Source: Chloroflexota bacterium
Lineage (GTDB): Bacteria > Chloroflexota > Anaerolineae > Anaerolineales > Anaerolineaceae
NCBI GenBank assembly: GCA_012517865.1
Contig: JAAYUC010000008.1
Location: 62,001-126,000, forward strand
DNA length: 64,000 bases
Direction: 5' to 3'
Of this stretch, positions 31,364 through 40,016 are shown piece after piece. The notes under the pieces were generated by a model, which saw nothing but the letters and a program-made list of their open reading frames with translations, was not told the origin of the DNA and made no database searches. The translations under genes were made by a program, and so were the position numbers. How positions within the stretch are numbered: the first letter of the stretch is position 1; each line of letters begins with the position of its first letter.

Positions 31364-32466
31364 TGAAAAAAATCTATCAAAATATCACGGTATTAATCCT
31401 TATATTACTTCTGTCTGCGTGTAGCAATACAACGGCGCGGGTCCAAAGAACAATTCCAGCCGCAGCCGATTCCACGCCTTCTTTTATTGTAGAACCTTTG
31501 AAAATTCAAACAACGGCTTTTCCCGAGCTGGCAGAAGTAGAGATACAGGAGATCATCCTGCCCGTGCCGTATGATTCGGCCGAAATGGAGTATTCCGGTA
31601 TGGCATGGCTGGGAGATACTCTCGTCCTGCTTCCGCAGTATCCAAAGCGATTACGGGCGGACGGCTCTGGCAGGCTCATCACGATTTCGAAGGCTGATGT
31701 TTTGGATTACATTTCCGCGGGCAAAAAAGATCCAATCGCGGTAGGCACGCTAACTTTTGATGACGGCGGGCTTTCGGAAACGCTTGCCGGATTTGAGGGA
31801 TTCGAAGCAATCGCATTTTCTGGCAGGCAGGTCTTTGTTACCATTGAAACCAGGGGCGGCAGCCCAATGATGGGCTACCTGGCTTGCGGAACTTTTGATT
31901 CCGACGCGCGGTCCATCAAGCTGGACCCGGAGAAGCTTGCCCCGCTTGTTCCCCAGACCAGTTTTAATAACGCCAGCGATGAAGGCCTTTTCGTCTTTGG
32001 GGAATCAGTTTTTACCATTTTTGAAGATAATGGGCAGGCTGTCAATCCCAATGCTTTCGCCCGGAGCTTTGACCTGAGCTTGCTTCCGAAAGCTGAGCTG
32101 GATTTCCCGGCGATTGAATTTCGCGTGACGGACGCAAGCGACGCTTTATCGGACGGCACTTTTTGGGTGATGAATTATTTCTATCCTGGAGATACTCACC
32201 TGAAAGCTATGGTCGACGCGATATCCGAGAAATATGGTGAGGGAAGCTCTCACAAGCGCTCTGACCGCGTTGAGCGAATCATCAAACTGGCAGTGGATAA
32301 AGACCGGATAGTTTTGGTGGATGAACCGCCAGTCTATCTGCAACTGACCGACGACAGTAGCTCACGAAATTGGGAGGGTCTGGCGCGTCTGGACGACCTG
32401 GGTTTCCTGGCGGTCACCGATAGTTACCCGCGGACAATCTTTGGATTCATCCCGGATTTGAGATAG
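31363..32466 (+). CDS. Lipoprotein of unknown function, probable beta-propeller
   Basis: 367 residues. The signal ends in LLLSAC (Cys20) and is followed by a Thr/Pro-containing linker. The rest alternates beta-strands with motifs such as EYSGMAWLGDTLVLL, GFEGFEAIAF and NWEGLARLDDLGFLAVTD. These resemble the esterase-like domain of phytase-type propellers, but the match is by feel. The start ATG overlaps the stop of the nuclease gene (TAATG), so the two are co-translated and may act together at the cell surface. Confidence 0.75.
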   Translation: MKKIYQNITVLILILLLSACSNTTARVQRTIPAAADSTPSFIVEPLKIQTTAFPELAEVEIQEIILPVPYDSAEMEYSGMAWLGDTLVLLPQYPKRLRADGSGRLITISKADVLDYISAGKKDPIAVGTLTFDDGGLSETLAGFEGFEAIAFSGRQVFVTIETRGGSPMMGYLACGTFDSDARSIKLDPEKLAPLVPQTSFNNASDEGLFVFGESVFTIFEDNGQAVNPNAFARSFDLSLLPKAELDFPAIEFRVTDASDALSDGTFWVMNYFYPGDTHLKAMVDAISEKYGEGSSHKRSDRVERIIKLAVDKDRIVLVDEPPVYLQLTDDSSSRNWEGLARLDDLGFLAVTDSYPRTIFGFIPDLR

Positions 32467-32595
32467 AATCTGATGCGGACAACCTGAATGTTGACAATGT
32501 TAACCTTTTCATAACCCACAGATTAAGAATATCCTGTAAAATGAAAAGGTGTTTGAGAATATGACTCATCTGCATGCTGGCTACTGGAGGTTTCA

Positions 32596-33756
32596 TTGGC
32601 TGAGAATTCCATAACGCACCAGTCCCACCGGAAAACCCTGAAACTCATCAAGCTGCAGGAACAGCTCACCGGTTATCTCTTTATCCTCCCCGCACTAATC
32701 ATCATATTAATCTTCGGCATTTTCCCAATTGGATATTCCATTTACATGAGCCTGTTTAACTGGCAGGTTACCAAAGGCCCCTTCATCGGGGACAAGAACT
32801 ACCTGCTGATTTTTGGTTCATGGTGGAATTTGCTGGTTCTTGTTGCCGGCATAGGCTTATTAATCTTGGGCTCCTTGGTGTGGGGAAAAGCCTTCCAGTC
32901 CATGAAAAGTGGTCAGCGGCTGGCACACATTGCCGGAGCGCTGGTGCTCATTCTGGGCGGCGTGATTTTTGTCACCGGTTGGGGAATGATGTACGAATCC
33001 GGCAATAAGGATTTCCTCAACTCTTTGATTGTGACGGTGTATTACGCCCTCGGAACGGTGCCGGCTGAGATTATCATCGGGTTAGTGCTGGCATACATCC
33101 TCTATCAGGATATCATCGGCAAAGAAGCCTTCCGGATGATTTATTTCCTGCCTTACATTACCCCTTCCATCAGCTCCGCGGTCGTATTTCAAATTATTTT
33201 CTCGAGCAGGGAGACCTCGCTGGCCAACCGGATACTCGCCCTTTTTGGCGCGGACCCGCTAAAGTGGCGCTTTGAACCCAGGCCTGTCCTGAAATTGCTG
33301 GGCATAAATGTTTCCGGGCTGGCCGGAGGACCGAGCCTGGCTTTGCTGACCATCATTATCTTCGGCATCTGGTCTTTTGTGGGTTACAACACAGTGATTT
33401 TCTTATCCGGGCTGGGCAATATCCCCAAGGAAATTTACGAAGCCGCTGAAATTGACGGAGGCAGCAAGTGGGACCGCTTCTGGCACATCACCATCCCAAT
33501 GATTTCACCGGTGACGTTTTACCTGACATTAATCGGGTTTATCGGCACTTTTAAAGCTTTCAACCACATTTATGTGATGCGCACTCCCAGCGCGCAGAAT
33601 TCAGTGGTCACAACCAGCTTATTGGTGTTTGACCGCTTTTACAAAGCCAATCAATACGGCGTTGCCACAGCGCAGGCCATTGTCCTGTTCGTCATCATTC
33701 TGGGTCTGACGCTGGCACAAAACAAGATTATGGGAGAGCGGGTCTTCTATGGATAA
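32596..33756 (+). CDS. Carbohydrate ABC transporter permease (MalF/UgpA type)
   Basis: 386 residues. Six core membrane helices, with an extra hydrophobic segment (about 75-135) inserted before the usual core. The permease loop EAAEIDGGSKWDRFWHITIP is the EAA motif that contacts the ATPase. The start is TTG, five bases after GGAGG. It overlaps the second permease gene by eight bases. A TAAAAT sequence at 32537-32542 is a possible -10. No ATPase gene is present, so a shared MsmX/UgpC-type ATPase elsewhere is inferred. Confidence 0.92.
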   Translation: MAENSITHQSHRKTLKLIKLQEQLTGYLFILPALIIILIFGIFPIGYSIYMSLFNWQVTKGPFIGDKNYLLIFGSWWNLLVLVAGIGLLILGSLVWGKAFQSMKSGQRLAHIAGALVLILGGVIFVTGWGMMYESGNKDFLNSLIVTVYYALGTVPAEIIIGLVLAYILYQDIIGKEAFRMIYFLPYITPSISSAVVFQIIFSSRETSLANRILALFGADPLKWRFEPRPVLKLLGINVSGLAGGPSLALLTIIIFGIWSFVGYNTVIFLSGLGNIPKEIYEAAEIDGGSKWDRFWHITIPMISPVTFYLTLIGFIGTFKAFNHIYVMRTPSAQNSVVTTSLLVFDRFYKANQYGVATAQAIVLFVIILGLTLAQNKIMGERVFYG

Positions 33757-34639
33757 TTCAGCGGCACTGCCTACCCAAAGAAAAGAAAAGAACGAAAACC
33801 AAGCCGGCAGGATTGTGGGGAAGGTCTTTCTTTACCTTATCCTGTTAATTGGGGCGGTTATTTTCATTTTCCCGTTTTTCTGGATGATTTCCAACTCTCT
33901 CATGACCCTTGGCGAGACCATTACCCGCCAATTGGTGCCAAAGGTCCCGCAGTGGGTTAACTACAAGGAAGCGTGGGACCAGGCGAACTTTTCAAAGTAC
34001 TTTGTAAACAGCGTGCTGGTGACGCTCGGCACCCTCACCGGGCTGCTTTTTACTTCCATCCTGGCCGGTTATGCCTTTGGAAGAATTGATTTCAAAGGGA
34101 AAAACATCCTGTTTGGGATTTTTCTGGCAACGATGATGATCCCGGAATCTGTCACGCTGATCCCAAACTATCTGCTCATCCGAGGCAATATCATTCCACT
34201 GCCGGGAGGCACGTGGATTAATACCTATTGGGCGCTTACGATTCCCTTTATGGCGAACGCGTTCAGCATCTTCCTGCTGCGCCAGTTCTTTGCCCAGATT
34301 CCCGATGAGTTATGGGATGCCGCGCGCATAGACGGCTGTGACCATCTCAGATTTCTGGTGCAAGTGGTCATGCCTATCAGCAAGGCGCCGATTATGACCG
34401 TGCTTTTGTTCGGGTTCACAGCCTCCTGGAACGCGTTCCAATGGCCGCTGCTGGTCACAACGCGGGATACCTGGCGGCCGCTGATGGTAGGCCTGTACGG
34501 ATTTGTGCAGGAAGCCGGGCCATATACCCACTGGCTGATGGCTGGAGCTGTCATAACTATCATCCCAATCCTGATCGTTTACTTCCTCACGCAGAAGCAA
34601 TTCACGCAAGGAATTGCCACAACAGGTTTGAAAGGTTAG
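33749..34639 (+). CDS. Carbohydrate ABC transporter permease (MalG/UgpE type)
   Basis: 296 residues with six membrane helices. The EAA motif is DELWDAARIDGCDHLRFLVQVVMPIS and the C-terminus ends with FTQGIATTGLKG, both typical of MalG-type permeases. It pairs with the upstream permease to form the translocation pore for an oligosaccharide or glycerophosphodiester. It starts inside the end of the first permease gene (eight-base overlap). Confidence 0.93.
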   Translation: MDNSAALPTQRKEKNENQAGRIVGKVFLYLILLIGAVIFIFPFFWMISNSLMTLGETITRQLVPKVPQWVNYKEAWDQANFSKYFVNSVLVTLGTLTGLLFTSILAGYAFGRIDFKGKNILFGIFLATMMIPESVTLIPNYLLIRGNIIPLPGGTWINTYWALTIPFMANAFSIFLLRQFFAQIPDELWDAARIDGCDHLRFLVQVVMPISKAPIMTVLLFGFTASWNAFQWPLLVTTRDTWRPLMVGLYGFVQEAGPYTHWLMAGAVITIIPILIVYFLTQKQFTQGIATTGLKG

Positions 34640-34641
34640 GA

Positions 34642-34647
34642 TATAAT
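34642..34647 (+). promoter_or_regulatory. Internal -10 box before the binding-protein gene
   Basis: TATAAT lies just after the permease stop, 86 bases before the binding-protein ATG. The leader between holds a hairpin, CGAAGG/CCTTCG around 34664-34686. Separate transcription would explain higher expression of the binding protein. Confidence 0.45.
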
Positions 34648-34733
34648 ACGATGTTGGATATTACGAAGGCATATTCTCATCCTTCGATATCACGTTACTC
34701 ACTAAATCAGATTCAAAATGGAGGTTTTGAAAA

Positions 34734-36179
34734 ATGAGAAGAACGAGTGTATTGTTTGTGGCAGTCATCCTGATTGCCTCTCTGGTGCTCGGCGCGTGCG
34801 CCAAAGCAACAGAAGCCCCCGCCCCAACCGAAGCCCCGGTCAAAACCGAAGCCCCGACCGAAGCTCCAGTTGTGACTGAAGCCCCGACCGAAGCTCCGAC
34901 CGAGGTTGACCCCTGGGCTGATGTGGTTCCCGCTAAGGAAATTGTTTGGTGGCATCAGCACACCGGTTCCAAGCGCGAAGCCGCGATCGCGAAAATTGTT
35001 GAGGACTTCAACAAGACCAACCCTTACGGCATCACTGTAAAAGCGGAATATGCCGGAGATTACGGCGATATCTTCAACAAAATGCTTCCTATCCTGAACA
35101 CCCCCGATGTTCCTGATGTTGTCGTCGGTTACCAGAATCAGGTCGCGACCTATCAACTGGCCAATGCCATGTTTGATATGAACGAACTGATCAACCATCC
35201 CAAGTATGGTCTGACCAAAGAAGAACAGGAAGATTTCTTCCCCGGCTTCTTCGCCCAGGATGTGCTCTCCCTGTTCAACAATCAGCGCCTTGGCCTGGCC
35301 CCCAACCGCTCCATGGAAGTGATGTATTACAACATGGACTGGCTGAAGGAACTCGGCTATGATGCCCCTCCCACCACCCCCGAGCAGTTCAAAGAAATGG
35401 CTTGCAAAGCAGCCAAAACCCCCTTCAGCGGTGCCACAGAGGGCGAAGCTTCCCCCATTGGTTATGAGCTGAGCATCGATACTTCCCGCTTCGCCAGCTG
35501 GACCTTCGCCTTTGGCGGCGACATGTTCGATTACACCGCCAATCAGTTCACCCTGAACAGCGATGCCGCTGTGCAAGCCTGGACTTTCATCCAGAGCCTC
35601 TTCGCTGAAGGCTGCGCTCGCCTTGTCACTGAAAACTACGGCGATCAGACTGATTTTGGCAATGGCACCTTGCTCTTCTCCGTTGGCTCTTCCTCCGGTC
35701 TGCCTTACTACGGCGACGCTGTCGCAGCTGACGGCACTCCCTTCGAGTGGTCTGTCGCCGCGATCCCGCACACCACCCCGGATCCTGTCCAGAATGTTTA
35801 CGGCGCTTCCGTCTCCATCCCCAAGTCCACTCCTGAACGCGAACTGGCTGCCTGGCTGTTTGTCAAGTACTACACCAGCGCTGATGTGAACGCCGAGTGG
35901 GCCAAGGCTTCCGGTTACTTCCCGGTGAAGCAGTCTGTTGCCGCGAAGTTCCAGGACGTCTTTGACGCGAATCCCGCCTACAAGACCGCCTTCGACCTGC
36001 TGAAATTTGGCAAGTTCGAGCCGCCTGTGCCTGGATACGACTTTGTGCGCGACAACGTGATTGAACCCGTCATGACCAATATTGTTGACGACCCAACCGC
36101 GGATGTCAAAGCCCTGCTCGATCAGGCCAACATTGACGCGAACGCCATCCTTGCTGAGCAGATGGCTCAGGTCAAGTAA
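34734..36179 (+). CDS. Extracellular solute-binding lipoprotein (family 1, sugar type)
   Basis: 481 residues. The lipoprotein signal ends LVLGAC (Cys22) and is followed by a repeated Thr-Glu-Ala-Pro linker (to about residue 55). The mature domain has the family-1 binding-protein pattern: VWWHQHTG, FNKTNPYGITVKAEY, VVVGYQNQ and a C-terminal helix with DPTADVKALLDQA. Codons are strongly C-ending compared with neighbours, suggesting high expression. GGAGG lies seven bases before the ATG. It delivers a sugar to the two upstream permeases; the ligand cannot be told from sequence. Confidence 0.92.
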   Translation: MRRTSVLFVAVILIASLVLGACAKATEAPAPTEAPVKTEAPTEAPVVTEAPTEAPTEVDPWADVVPAKEIVWWHQHTGSKREAAIAKIVEDFNKTNPYGITVKAEYAGDYGDIFNKMLPILNTPDVPDVVVGYQNQVATYQLANAMFDMNELINHPKYGLTKEEQEDFFPGFFAQDVLSLFNNQRLGLAPNRSMEVMYYNMDWLKELGYDAPPTTPEQFKEMACKAAKTPFSGATEGEASPIGYELSIDTSRFASWTFAFGGDMFDYTANQFTLNSDAAVQAWTFIQSLFAEGCARLVTENYGDQTDFGNGTLLFSVGSSSGLPYYGDAVAADGTPFEWSVAAIPHTTPDPVQNVYGASVSIPKSTPERELAAWLFVKYYTSADVNAEWAKASGYFPVKQSVAAKFQDVFDANPAYKTAFDLLKFGKFEPPVPGYDFVRDNVIEPVMTNIVDDPTADVKALLDQANIDANAILAEQMAQVK

Positions 36180-36201
36180 GCTTTCGTAAAAGCTCGTACA
36201 G

Positions 36202-36235
36202 AAACCCCCTCGGGGATACCTGAGGGGGTTTTTTT
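36202..36235 (+). terminator. Terminator of the ABC importer operon
   Basis: AAACCCCCTC pairs with GAGGGGGTTT across a ten-base loop and is followed by a T run. Confidence 0.9.
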
Positions 36236-36254
36236 GTGCTATACTTTGCTTGAC

Positions 36255-36650
36255 GGGGATGCCAGGTCTCGACGGGAGAGGCTGGTCCCGGATTGCGAGC
36301 CGAGAGGTACCGACCTCGTAAAATCAGTACAACCAACAAGTGCCAAAAGCACAAACTACGCTACCCTCCCTCTCGCTGCATAAGCGGGAGCGAAGTAGCT
36401 GACCTCCAGAAGTGAGGTCGCGTCTCCTGAGGCCGTCTTTCTGGCCGGACTCAGTCAAGGCGTCATAAAAGCCGGAACGCTGCCAGGTGCGCCGTGAACC
36501 TGGCCTAAGAGGGCTTTCGGGTCCAAGCGGATAGTCTGCGTGAAGTTTGGTCAGTTGACCTTCACGCGGATGAAATTGAATAACTGACTACGCTCGTAGA
36601 AATCCGAGGGTCTAATCTTTCGGACGCGGGTTCGACTCCCGCCATCTCCA
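36255..36650 (+). ncRNA. ssrA: Transfer-messenger RNA (tmRNA)
   Basis: The tRNA-like ends are GGGGATG (36255-36261) pairing with CATCTCC (36643-36649), with discriminator A and a canonical T-arm GCGGG-TTCGACT-CCCGC. The tag frame starts at GCC (36342) and ends with TAA at 36381-36383, coding AKSTNYATLPLAA; the final LAA is the usual protease signal. Pseudoknot-forming repeats follow. It rescues stalled ribosomes with SmpB, whose gene is not in this window. CCA is not encoded. Confidence 0.95.
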
Positions 36651-36653
36651 CCT

Positions 36654-36686
36654 AAAAAGAAACCGGTTCAGGCCGGTATCTTTTCT
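36654..36686 (+). terminator. Terminator of tmRNA
   Basis: AAAGA-ACCGG pairs imperfectly with CCGGT-TCTTTT around a short loop, ending in a T-rich tract directly after the tmRNA 3' end. Confidence 0.7.
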
Positions 36687-36737
36687 TAAGCAAGGCTTCG
36701 CGGGTTTTGTTCGCCCGACAATCTGAGTTCCCTGGAG

Positions 36738-38762
36738 CTATTTGTCTATCAGGGTTTTCAGGCCGTTTTCATCGAGCATTGGAATGCCTAATTCAAGCGC
36801 TTTGGCGTATTTGGAACCCGGATTCTCGCCCAGCAGCAAGTAACTGGTCTTTTTGCTGACCGAAGAAGACACATTCCCGCCGTGCTGCAGTATCAGCGCT
36901 TCCGCCTGTTCGCGGCTGAGGTTCGGCAGAGTGCCTGTGATGACGAACGTCAGCCCCTGAAGGGGCTGCGCGGCCGTTTGCTCTGGAGATTCCGATTTTT
37001 CCCGCGGCCATACCCCAAACTCACGCAGTTTACGAAGCAGTTCCTGATTGTGCGGCTGCGCGAACCAAGTGGTTATCGACTCGGCGATGTTTGGGCCAAT
37101 CCCTTCCAGGTTTGTCAGTTCTTCCAACGAGGCCCGGCTCAGCGCGTCGAGGTCTTGGAATGTTCGCGCTAACTTTCGGGCAGCCACTTCGCCAACGCCG
37201 TGAATGCCAAGACCGATAATCAGCCGCTCCAAAGGCTGGTTTTTGGAAGCCTCGATTGCCTGCAGCAGGTTTTCGGCTTTCTTTTCTCCAAACTTTTCGA
37301 GGCGCAGGAGTTCTTCGCGCTTGAGGGCGTACAAATCCGCGGCGGAACGTACAAGGCCGTTCTCCACCAGCTGCGCGACAATCTGTGAGCCGAGCCCGGA
37401 GATGTCCATCGCGCCTCTGGATACAAAGTTTTCGATAACCCGCACCAACTGGGCCGGGCAGCTGCTGTTCAAGCAGTAATATGCCACTTCATCCGGGTCC
37501 TTATGGATTGGACTGCCGCAGGAAGGACATTCGGAGGGAACAGGGAAAGGTTTTTCGCTGCCGCTGCGTTTTTCCGGAAGAGGACCAAGAATGTAAGGGA
37601 TGACTTCGCCGGCGCGTTTCAACAGTACCTGGTCGCCGATGCGGATATCTTTATCCCGAATGAAGTCAAAGTTGTGCAGGGTCGCCTGGCGCACAATTAC
37701 ACCGCCAATGCTGACCGGCTTGAGCACTGCAAGGGGAGTAAGCACGCCGGTTCTGCCGACATTCACCTGAATATCCAGCAGGGTGGTTTCAACTTCCTGC
37801 CCCGGATACTTGAAAGCCAGAGCGCCGCGCGGGTCTTTTCCGGAAAAACCCAGCCGGCGCGCCAGCTGCTGGTCATTGAGCTTGATGACGATGCCGTCGG
37901 CTTCGTAGGGCCAGGTGTGCCGTGCAGCAGCCTGCTCTTCGCAAATTCTGATTGCCTCTTCAATGTTTGCCGCCTTCCAGGACAATGGATTAACCGGAAA
38001 ACCTAGCTCTTGGAGGTAAGCCAGGATTCCGCTTTGGGTATCAGGAGTTTCATCGGAGGAAACCAGGATTTGGTAGACAAAAATCTTGAGCGGCCGCTTT
38101 GCCGTGATGCTGGGGTCCAGCTGGCGCAGCGAGCCTGCAGCGGTGTTGCGGGGATTTAGATAGGGTTTTTCGCCGCGCTGTTCCAGTTCCGCGTTCAAGC
38201 GCTCAAAGTCCTCTTTGAAAATGATTGCTTCTCCGCGCACAACCAGGTGGTCAGGCGCTTTCATATCACCCGAAACCGGGACGCGCAGCGGGAGCATGGG
38301 TACCGTTCTGAGGTTTTCGGTGATATCTTCGCCAACCAGCCCATCACCGCGCGTGGCTCCGAGCGTGAACAGCCCCTGCTCGTATGTCAGTACGACGGTC
38401 AGTCCGTCAAGTTTTGGCTCAAGGATGTAATCCGCATGCGCGACTGCCGGGTCAAGGCGCAGGATGCGCTCATACCAATCCAAAGTATCCTGGCGTCCAA
38501 AACCATTGGCAAGGCTGAGCACCGGCGTCGGGTGTTCGACTTTTCGGAATTTGTCCAGCGGCGCGCCGCCGCTGCGCTGGGTGGGTGAATCAGGCGTGAT
38601 GAGTTCCGGATGAAGCGTCTCGAGGTCTTTCAGCCGCTTGTAGAGCTGGTCATATTCGTAATCACTAATGACCGGCGCGTCTAATGTGTGGTACAGATAG
38701 TTGTGATAGTGCAATTGCTTGCGAAGATTCTCAATTTCCTGGCGGATGTCCTCTTCACCCAT
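36738..38762 (-). CDS. ligA: NAD-dependent DNA ligase LigA
   Basis: 674 residues, a standard length. The adenylation Lys is K117 in LEPKLDG. The OB fold, a four-cysteine zinc finger (CPSC and CLNSSC near 410-435), helix-hairpin-helix repeats and a C-terminal BRCT domain (GLTFVITGTLPNLSREQAEALI) follow in order. It seals nicks in replication and repair. ATG at 38762 is chosen over two upstream in-frame ATGs because AGAGGTG lies just before it. The gene is transcribed alone, convergent with tmRNA. Confidence 0.96.
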   Translation of the reverse strand: MGEEDIRQEIENLRKQLHYHNYLYHTLDAPVISDYEYDQLYKRLKDLETLHPELITPDSPTQRSGGAPLDKFRKVEHPTPVLSLANGFGRQDTLDWYERILRLDPAVAHADYILEPKLDGLTVVLTYEQGLFTLGATRGDGLVGEDITENLRTVPMLPLRVPVSGDMKAPDHLVVRGEAIIFKEDFERLNAELEQRGEKPYLNPRNTAAGSLRQLDPSITAKRPLKIFVYQILVSSDETPDTQSGILAYLQELGFPVNPLSWKAANIEEAIRICEEQAAARHTWPYEADGIVIKLNDQQLARRLGFSGKDPRGALAFKYPGQEVETTLLDIQVNVGRTGVLTPLAVLKPVSIGGVIVRQATLHNFDFIRDKDIRIGDQVLLKRAGEVIPYILGPLPEKRSGSEKPFPVPSECPSCGSPIHKDPDEVAYYCLNSSCPAQLVRVIENFVSRGAMDISGLGSQIVAQLVENGLVRSAADLYALKREELLRLEKFGEKKAENLLQAIEASKNQPLERLIIGLGIHGVGEVAARKLARTFQDLDALSRASLEELTNLEGIGPNIAESITTWFAQPHNQELLRKLREFGVWPREKSESPEQTAAQPLQGLTFVITGTLPNLSREQAEALILQHGGNVSSSVSKKTSYLLLGENPGSKYAKALELGIPMLDENGLKTLIDK

Positions 38763-38833
38763 AATCACCTCTGCCATACAGAATGCGGGCAATATTGGCA
38801 GGCTTTCCCCATCCTTCGCCTGAGGTTAACAAA

Positions 38834-38905
38834 TGTTCCCGGTGAGACTCGAACTCACATGACCGGCTCCGGGGGCCGATGCCTTGTCCATTAGGCCACG
38901 GGAAC
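38834..38905 (-). tRNA. tRNA-Arg, anticodon CCG
   Basis: The acceptor GTTCCCG (38905-38899) pairs with CGGGAAC (38841-38835), with discriminator A. The anticodon loop CCCCGGA on a TCGGC/GCCGG stem gives CCG. The T-arm GTGAG-TTCGAGT-CTCAC is canonical. CCA is not encoded. Confidence 0.93.
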
Positions 38906-38956
38906 AGCCTGCATATTATACCTAAAAACGGTTTTTTTGCGGCAGGTCAGGCCAGG

Positions 38957-39358
38957 TTACAACCCCAGCGCGCGCAGCATCTCGGGGTATTCGCGAACCA
39001 TTTCCGGTTGTTTTTGGAAACCAGCCAGCGGCCTGCCGGGGCCGACCGGAACGATATGAAAATGCAGATGAAATACCGTCTGGCGGGCGAATTTTCCGGA
39101 GTTATTGAACAAATGCATATTCTCAATGCCAAGCTTATCCTGATATAAGCGAACCACCTGTTTAATGGCTGAGCCGGTCTGACAGAGCACATCCTCCGGA
39201 ACGCTGAATAAATCCGCGTAATGCGCTTTTGGAATTACCAGCGTGTGGTACTCCATCACCGGTTCCAAATCCAGAAATGCCAGGGCGTGTTCGGTCTCCA
39301 GCACCTTCCAACAGGGAATTTCCCCACTGACTATTCGGCAAAAAACGCAATCATCCAT
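38957..39358 (-). CDS. HIT-family nucleotide hydrolase/transferase
   Basis: 133 residues. The histidine triad is HLHFHIVP near residue 95, and the N-terminal CVFCRIVSGEIP is the zinc-associated opening of the Hint branch. Such enzymes hydrolyse nucleotide phosphoramidates or related adducts. The start overlaps the end of the DUF2344 gene by eight bases, so it is the last gene of the FAH-radical SAM-DUF2344-HIT operon. Confidence 0.92.
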   Translation of the reverse strand: MDDCVFCRIVSGEIPCWKVLETEHALAFLDLEPVMEYHTLVIPKAHYADLFSVPEDVLCQTGSAIKQVVRLYQDKLGIENMHLFNNSGKFARQTVFHLHFHIVPVGPGRPLAGFQKQPEMVREYPEMLRALGL

Positions 39359-40016
39359 GTTTAGTCATTTCATCCGCATTAAATATCAGCGCTGTGCGGC
39401 GGACCTGATAGCTTCCGGCGGTCAGGCCCAGCAAACTCAACAGCTCGTCGGGGCGCCCATTGGCTTCCGGCGTGGATTTCATTCTCAGACTCAATTCCAG
39501 CCCTTCCGCGGTTCGCTGCCAATTGGCGGCAAGGAGCAAATCTTTCAGGTCCACGGTTTTCGCGCGTCTGCTGAAAGGAATGCTCTCCCGGGCAAGCAAG
39601 GCCGAGAGTTTCGCCGCCACTTCCTGGGTGTCAATCTCCGGGAGAAAACTGACGTGGTATTCCGACGCCAGCAGGCTGGACTGCAGGCTCGGAGCCTGGT
39701 TTGGCACCGCTTCTATGTGCCTGATGGTAATATCCCGCGGCAGAGCGGCGCTCAGCCTCTGCTGCACTTCCTGCAGGTCGATTTCTGTATCCAGCCAAAA
39801 ATCCAGGAATTCCGCTTCAGAGGAGAAACCCAGCGGCAGCGCGCTGGCAATGCTCAGCCGCGCTTTGGGATTAAAGCCCTGGCTGTACCGCAGCGGCAGG
39901 CCGGAGCGACGCAGGGCACGTTCAAACAGCCTTTGCAGGTCCAAATGACCGGTAAAGCGCAGGTCGCCGTCTTTGGAGAATTGCACCCGGATGCGAACAG
40001 GCGGTGTATTGTTCAT
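39351..40016 (-). CDS. DUF2344 (TIGR03936) radical SAM-linked protein
   Basis: 221 residues. Family landmarks are RVQFSKDGDLRFTGHLDLQRLFERALRRSGLPLRYSQGFNPK read in pieces near the N-terminus, then ALPLGFSSEAEF. The family regularly accompanies or is fused to TIGR03960 radical SAM proteins; the joint function is not established. ATG at 40016 makes a classic ATGA overlap with the upstream gene and has GGGGG five bases before it. A GTG two codons earlier is the alternative. Confidence 0.9.
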   Translation of the reverse strand: MNNTPPVRIRVQFSKDGDLRFTGHLDLQRLFERALRRSGLPLRYSQGFNPKARLSIASALPLGFSSEAEFLDFWLDTEIDLQEVQQRLSAALPRDITIRHIEAVPNQAPSLQSSLLASEYHVSFLPEIDTQEVAAKLSALLARESIPFSRRAKTVDLKDLLLAANWQRTAEGLELSLRMKSTPEANGRPDELLSLLGLTAGSYQVRRTALIFNADEMTKHG

